Assembly: GCA_002862325.1 (NCBI GenBank)
Contig: PKCT01000159.1
Coordinates: forward strand, 1 to 18,057
Reading direction: 5' to 3'
Length of the DNA stretch: 18,057 nucleotides
Source: Phycisphaerae bacterium
GTDB lineage: Bacteria; Planctomycetota; Phycisphaerae; Phycisphaerales; SM1A02
Below the pieces are notes generated by a model. The model was not told the origin of the DNA. It worked only from the letters and a program-made list of their open reading frames with translations, and did no database searches. Position numbers and translations under genes: made by a program. Of this stretch, positions 14,836 through 18,057 are shown piece after piece (the first letter of the stretch is position 1; the number at the start of each line of letters is the position of its first letter).

Positions 14836-16731
14836 TCACGCGTCGGTCGACGCGGCCTCCCTGGGTGCGGTCGTCGGCGGATGGTTCGGCATCTCGGGAT
14901 AGAGGTCGAGCGCGGCGATCGCATCCGCCACCGCATGTCGTCGCTCGGCGTGATCCTCGGGCAACCGGAGTGGTCGGCCTCGGCCGTCGAGCACCACGCC
15001 GACGGTGCCTCCCTTGACGGTGCGGGTGACGGACTTGCCCGGACCGTTGCCGAGATCGACGCCCCGCACGGGCGAAACCTCCATCTCGGCGGTCTGGCCT
15101 GGACCGAGCTCGAGCAGCACCACGTCGCCCCAGGCGATCGAGCCCTCCACCGAGTGGTCGCCCCTCATCGAGTACTTGAAGCACGACTTGCCCGGCTTGC
15201 CTTCGCCCTTCGCGGCCACGCAGGTTCCGAGCAGCACCAGGCAGTCTCGCTCGAACACCTCCATCGCCGCCCGCTCGTGCACCGAGCTGAGCACGCCGAG
15301 GTGCGGCATCATGAAGATGGAGTCCTTCGCGAGCGTGGTGAAGCCCTCGGGCTCGAACGCGTCGATCAGCATCATGGCGGTCTGGTGCATCCGAGGCGCG
15401 TGGCTTAGGACGCCGCCGGAGGCGACCAGCAGATCGAGCTTCATCCCGTCGACGATGGTCGAGCCACCGACGTCCTGACTGAACACGTCGCCCACCGTCC
15501 GTTGCTGCTGGACGCCCTTCAGGGTGGTCGCGAACTCCTTGTGCTGCTGGTACGCCAGGCGAAGCGCCTCTCGGGCGACCGCCTGCTCGAAGACCAGCGC
15601 CTCGGCCGACTGCGGAATCGTCGTCGGCCGGATCATCTTGTTCTTGACCCGGTTTCGAAGCTCCCGCTCGTCCATGTCGAGGTGGACCCAGCGGAGGACA
15701 TCGTCCATGCCGGCTTCCGCACAGACGTTCGAGATGGAATAGCTCATCCCCAGGTTCGCGCTCACCGTCCGGTTGAAGGTGCCGTCGAATACGCTGAACA
15801 CGTCGGTCGTCGCACCACCGATGTCGACCCCGACGGCGTTGATCCCCTGGGTGCGAGCGATGGTCTGGAGGATGTCCCCCACCGCGCCCGGCGTCGGCAT
15901 GATCGGGGCGTTGGTCCAGTCGATCAGCTTGTCGTAGCCGGGGGCATGGGCCATCACGTGCTCGAGGAAGACGTCGTGGATCCGGTCTCGCGCCGGCCCC
16001 AGGTTCTCCTGCTCGAGGGTGGGACGGAGATTCTCGACGAGCGAGAGATCGAAGCCGCCGGTGGCGTCGTCCTGATCCGCGAAGACCCGCTCGATCTCGG
16101 GACGAGCCTCCGTGTTGCCCGCGAAGATGATCGGCAGCTCGTAGGCGGATCCGAAGCGCGGACGAGGCTTAGCCGGGGCGACGAGTTCGGCGAGCTGGAT
16201 GACCTGGGTGGTGTTGCCGCCGTCGGTTCCACCGGAAAGCAGCACCATGTCCGGCCGCAGCTCCCGAATCCGCTGGATCTGTTCGTGGGGACGCCGTCGA
16301 TCGTTCGCCGCGATCACGTCCATCACGATCGCACCGGCCCCGAGCGCCGCCCGCTTCGCGCTCGCCGCGGTCATCTCCCGCACGACGCCGGCGACCATCA
16401 TCTGCAGGCCGCCACCCGCCGAAGAGGTCGAGATGTAGATGTCGCATCCGTCGGGATCGTCGACGTCGTCTCGACGAAGGATCGTCCCTTCGTCGGTCAC
16501 CAGTCTCCGGCCCGACAATTCCTGCAGCTCGGTCACCGAGTTGACGACGCCCACGGTCACGTCCGCGAACGGCTCCTCGACCGTGGTCGGCGCCTCGCCC
16601 CGATAGGTCTGACGGTAGACGCCGTCGACCTCTTCGATCATGATCGCCTTGGTGGTGGTCGATCCGCAGTCGGTCGCCACGATGATCTTGATCTTCTCCG
16701 GATCGAGTTGGGACGTGGCGTCGACGGTCAT
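14836..16731 (-). CDS. MutL/GlmL-type ASKHA ATPase, long form
   Basis: The family is that of the glutamate mutase accessory protein GlmL (MutL, TIGR01319), unrelated to mismatch-repair MutL. The product has 631 residues, well beyond the roughly 450-470 of mutase-linked members. The actin/Hsp70/sugar-kinase nucleotide site is complete: phosphate-1 DCGSTTTK (21-28), phosphate-2 GVDIGGATTD (301-310) and adenosine motif LLVASGGVLS (434-443). STSSAGGGL and LLSGGTDGGN are also family-typical. A C-terminal extension of about 110 residues ends in VGVVLDGRGRPLRLPEDH. No glutamate mutase S/E subunit or methylaspartase is near. It is instead the first gene of an operon with one soluble and four membrane partners. 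AGGA lies nine bases before the ATG. Its likely role is ATP-dependent assembly or remodelling of that complex. Confidence 0.9.
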   Translation of the reverse strand: MTVDATSQLDPEKIKIIVATDCGSTTTKAIMIEEVDGVYRQTYRGEAPTTVEEPFADVTVGVVNSVTELQELSGRRLVTDEGTILRRDDVDDPDGCDIYISTSSAGGGLQMMVAGVVREMTAASAKRAALGAGAIVMDVIAANDRRRPHEQIQRIRELRPDMVLLSGGTDGGNTTQVIQLAELVAPAKPRPRFGSAYELPIIFAGNTEARPEIERVFADQDDATGGFDLSLVENLRPTLEQENLGPARDRIHDVFLEHVMAHAPGYDKLIDWTNAPIMPTPGAVGDILQTIARTQGINAVGVDIGGATTDVFSVFDGTFNRTVSANLGMSYSISNVCAEAGMDDVLRWVHLDMDERELRNRVKNKMIRPTTIPQSAEALVFEQAVAREALRLAYQQHKEFATTLKGVQQQRTVGDVFSQDVGGSTIVDGMKLDLLVASGGVLSHAPRMHQTAMMLIDAFEPEGFTTLAKDSIFMMPHLGVLSSVHERAAMEVFERDCLVLLGTCVAAKGEGKPGKSCFKYSMRGDHSVEGSIAWGDVVLLELGPGQTAEMEVSPVRGVDLGNGPGKSVTRTVKGGTVGVVLDGRGRPLRLPEDHAERRHAVADAIAALDLYPEMPNHPPTTAPREAASTDA

Positions 16732-16768
16732 GCCGCGGAATCCTGGATGGGGGCCTTGAACAAGAGGA

Positions 16769-16786
16769 GCAGCGAAAACCCGCTGC
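16769..16786 (-). terminator. Hairpin between the PH-like pair and the MutL-like operon
   Basis: On the minus strand, GCAGCG-GGTTTT-CGCTGC forms a perfect 6-bp stem, 48 bases past the stop at 16834. It is followed by the T-rich TCCTCTTGTT. It may terminate the upstream two-gene unit and so mark the start of the six-gene operon. The short T-rich tail makes this only moderately convincing. Confidence 0.35.
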
Positions 16787-16833
16787 CAGACGGTACACGA
16801 TTCCCGGCTCGCGGCGCGTGATCGACGATTCGC

Positions 16834-17238
16834 TCACGCCTCATCCTCCGGTGACGTCTCGTGCGTCTCCGATGAAGCCTCCGGAGGCGCATCCGAAGAC
16901 GGCTTCTTGCTCGCCGCCCGATCCAGACGCTCGATCTCCCGACAGAGATATTCCACCGATCCCCGGCGCTCGAGGAACGCCGCGAACGTCTCCCACGCGC
17001 CGGGATCGACCAGAACCGAGGCGAAGGGCGAGAAGAAGTGCAGCGCTTGCGCTCCGAGGTAGTTCAACGGTCGAGACATCTCCAGAAGCATCAACGCGGG
17101 CGTCGTCATGCGACGTCGAACGACCTCGCGACAGATATGCTCGACCGCGGATCGCTCCTTCTCGGTGGGAGTGAAGTCGGCGGGGTCCTCGACCGCGAAG
17201 GCGTGACGAAGCCGATCCTTCATGGATCGCTTGGTCAT
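16834..17238 (-). CDS. Small protein of unknown function, 134 residues
   Basis: I do not recognise this protein. It is soluble, without a signal peptide or clear TM helix. Residues 1-60 are basic and helical (KRSMKDRLRHAFAV, EKERSAVEHICREVVRRRM). A more hydrophobic middle follows (TPALMLLEMSRPLNY, AQALHFFSPFASVLV), then helices around WETFAAFLERRG and YLCREIERLD. The last 25 residues are a disordered acidic tail rich in Glu, Ser and Pro (SETHETSPEDEA). The ATG at 17238 overlaps the upstream gene's stop (ATGA), so the two are co-translated; an in-frame ATG at 17223 is a weaker alternative. The coupling suggests that it works with the PH-like membrane protein, perhaps as a cytosolic partner bound near the membrane. 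Confidence 0.75.
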   Translation of the reverse strand: MTKRSMKDRLRHAFAVEDPADFTPTEKERSAVEHICREVVRRRMTTPALMLLEMSRPLNYLGAQALHFFSPFASVLVDPGAWETFAAFLERRGSVEYLCREIERLDRAASKKPSSDAPPEASSETHETSPEDEA

Positions 17239-17732
17239 GGCGATCCGCCCTCCTCCGAATCGGGGCGTCGAATCTGAAGGTCCTCGCGCGAGGTCGCCAC
17301 CTTCTCCGCGAATCGACCGAAGGCCGCCACGATCGACTCCGCGTGCGGTCCCCAGTAGAGATCGAGCCCTCTGCCCCGACGGCCTCCGAGCGGCCTGTCC
17401 GACATCCATCCACCGAGGGGGTCCAACACCACCAGACGGGCATCTCGCCACCGAAGCGAGCGACGCCGAAGTGGATATCCCGCCTCGACCCGTTCGAAAT
17501 CGACCTCGAAGACCGTAGGCAGGAACCAGCGATTCTGGCTGACGAGCAAGAGGAGCAGCGCCGTCGCACCCCACCACGCGTCGCCCCCCAGAACGGTCGC
17601 CAGGACCGCGAGCGCGAAATCGATGGCGGCGAGACCCAGCGTCCGCCCCGGACGCTCACCCGCGGGCCATGCCGTCCAGGTCATGGACGACGCCTCGTCT
17701 TCCGCCTGGAGTTCGGCCGGCGAATCGGTCAT
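17235..17732 (-). CDS. Two-TM protein with bacterial PH-like domain
   Basis: The protein has 165 residues from the ATG at 17732. After about 35 polar residues, two adjacent hydrophobic stretches (LAAIDFALAVLATVLGG, WWGATALLLLLVSQNRW) form a hairpin in the membrane. The rest resembles bacterial PH-like domains: strands FEVDFERVEAGYPLRRRSLRWRDA (shown as FEVDFERVEAG and RRRSLRWRDARLVVLDP), then a strand near GRGLDLYWGP and a terminal helix ESIVAAFGRFAEKVAT. This TM-hairpin-then-PH architecture is common in bacterial membrane proteins, mostly of unknown function. A TATGTT box lies six bases before the ATG and there is no Shine-Dalgarno, so the transcript may be leaderless. The family assignment rests on pattern alone. 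Confidence 0.75.
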   Translation of the reverse strand: MTDSPAELQAEDEASSMTWTAWPAGERPGRTLGLAAIDFALAVLATVLGGDAWWGATALLLLLVSQNRWFLPTVFEVDFERVEAGYPLRRRSLRWRDARLVVLDPLGGWMSDRPLGGRRGRGLDLYWGPHAESIVAAFGRFAEKVATSREDLQIRRPDSEEGGSP

Positions 17733-17738
17733 GATTCG

Positions 17739-17744
17739 AACATA
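17739..17744 (-). promoter_or_regulatory. -10 box (TATGTT) of the PH-like gene, probably leaderless
   Basis: Read on the minus strand, TATGTT is followed by CGAATC and then the ATG at 17732, again a six-base gap. A weak -35 (TCGACG, four of six against TTGACA) lies 17 bases upstream. It occupies the 74-base divergent gap shared with the dioxygenase gene. Confidence 0.5.
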
Positions 17745-17806
17745 CGCGAGTCGGCCCGCGACGTCGAGGTCGAGGATCGACAATCCCAGAACCCCGGGAG
17801 CCCACG

Positions 17807-18057
17807 ATGACCGACACCTCCGCCGCCCGCCAAACCGCGACGAATCCCGACACCCCGGAGGTGCCCGACGGGCGCGAGGTCGATGGCAGGACCAGTCCCC
17901 CGCTCGATCTGCTCGCCTGGGTCGAAGCCAACAAGGACGATTTCCAACCACCGGTGGGGAACAAGTACCTCTACAGCGGTCGCGACTTCTTCGTCATGAT
18001 CATCGGTGGCCCGAACGCCCGGAACGACTTCCACAAGGTGGACAGCGAAGAGTTCTT
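17807..18057 (+). CDS. nbaC: 3-hydroxyanthranilate 3,4-dioxygenase, 5' part
   Basis: The gene is cut by the right edge; 83 codons and two bases are present. The enzyme opens the ring of 3-hydroxyanthranilate in the kynurenine route from tryptophan, leading to quinolinate for NAD or to catabolism. It is a cytosolic, Fe(II)-dependent cupin. After a variable N-terminal 30 residues come PPLDLLAWVEANKDDFQPPV and GNKYLYSGRDFFVMIIGGPN, then ARNDFHKVDSEEFF. His76 and Glu82 have the spacing of the first two iron ligands of the family; the third ligand is beyond the window. The N-terminal extension of about 25 residues before the family start is unusual but may be disordered. The start has GGGAG six bases upstream. 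It is divergent from the PH-like gene; a GACAAT at 17779-17784 could be its -10. The symbol nbaC follows the bacterial usage; haaO is the animal name. Confidence 0.9.
   Translation, partial: MTDTSAARQTATNPDTPEVPDGREVDGRTSPPLDLLAWVEANKDDFQPPVGNKYLYSGRDFFVMIIGGPNARNDFHKVDSEEF

Noticed and set aside
13085..14902. Plus-strand open frame of 605 codons
   Set aside because: It is a shadow of the FN3 gene and the barrel-sandwich gene, with no ribosome site or motif.
14836..16731. DNA mismatch-repair MutL or a glutamate mutase operon
   Set aside because: The motifs are those of ASKHA ATPases, not GHKL mismatch-repair proteins, and no mutase catalytic subunit is present.
1..18057. CRISPR array, tRNA, rRNA, insertion sequence or prophage genes
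   Set aside because: No regularly spaced direct repeats, cloverleaf candidates, transposase or phage-like products were seen on reading through both strands.

Overview
The window is a GC-rich bacterial chromosomal segment, densely coded, with no rRNA, tRNA, CRISPR array, insertion sequence or phage gene that I can see. The best guess for the source is a planctomycete, probably of the Phycisphaerae. The reasons are the PEP-CTERM-like anchor ending in an Arg-rich tail, a kynurenine-pathway 3-hydroxyanthranilate dioxygenase, and the long glutamate-mutase-L-like ATPase. This is inference from gene content, not a database match.

Layout. Positions 1-110 hold the 5' end of an exported protein on the minus strand, divergent from a polytopic, antiporter-like membrane protein (150-1337). 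Next on the minus strand come a secreted glutathione-peroxidase-family protein (1348-1986) and glmS (2166-4007). Plus-strand housekeeping genes follow: rarA overlapping a 5-formyltetrahydrofolate cyclo-ligase gene (4178-5964), a membrane-anchored LysM plus YkuD-like protein whose catalytic SHGC motif has become TSGS (6008-7435), and pdxA (7523-8584). A strong hairpin separates pdxA from a convergent gene for a small PEP-CTERM-like secreted protein (8657-9301).

The centre of interest is a six-gene minus-strand operon, transcribed from 16731 down to 9421 with gaps of at most 13 bases, or overlaps. In transcription order it encodes: a MutL/GlmL-type ASKHA ATPase; a barrel-sandwich-like protein with a C-terminal KOW-like segment; a signal-peptide/FN3/transmembrane protein with a large cytoplasmic domain; a six-TM protein; an alpha/beta domain anchored at both ends by TM helices; and a multi-TM protein with an extracytoplasmic insert. 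No glutamate mutase subunit is present. I read it as an undescribed, ATP-driven, envelope-spanning complex. The association is visible from gene order; its function is unknown.

The right end holds an overlapping pair: a two-TM protein with a PH-like domain, followed by a 134-residue unknown protein. Divergent from it is the truncated 3-hydroxyanthranilate 3,4-dioxygenase gene. Three genes (rarA, pdxA, the PH-like gene) have a TANNNT box exactly six bases before the ATG and no Shine-Dalgarno sequence, which suggests leaderless transcripts.
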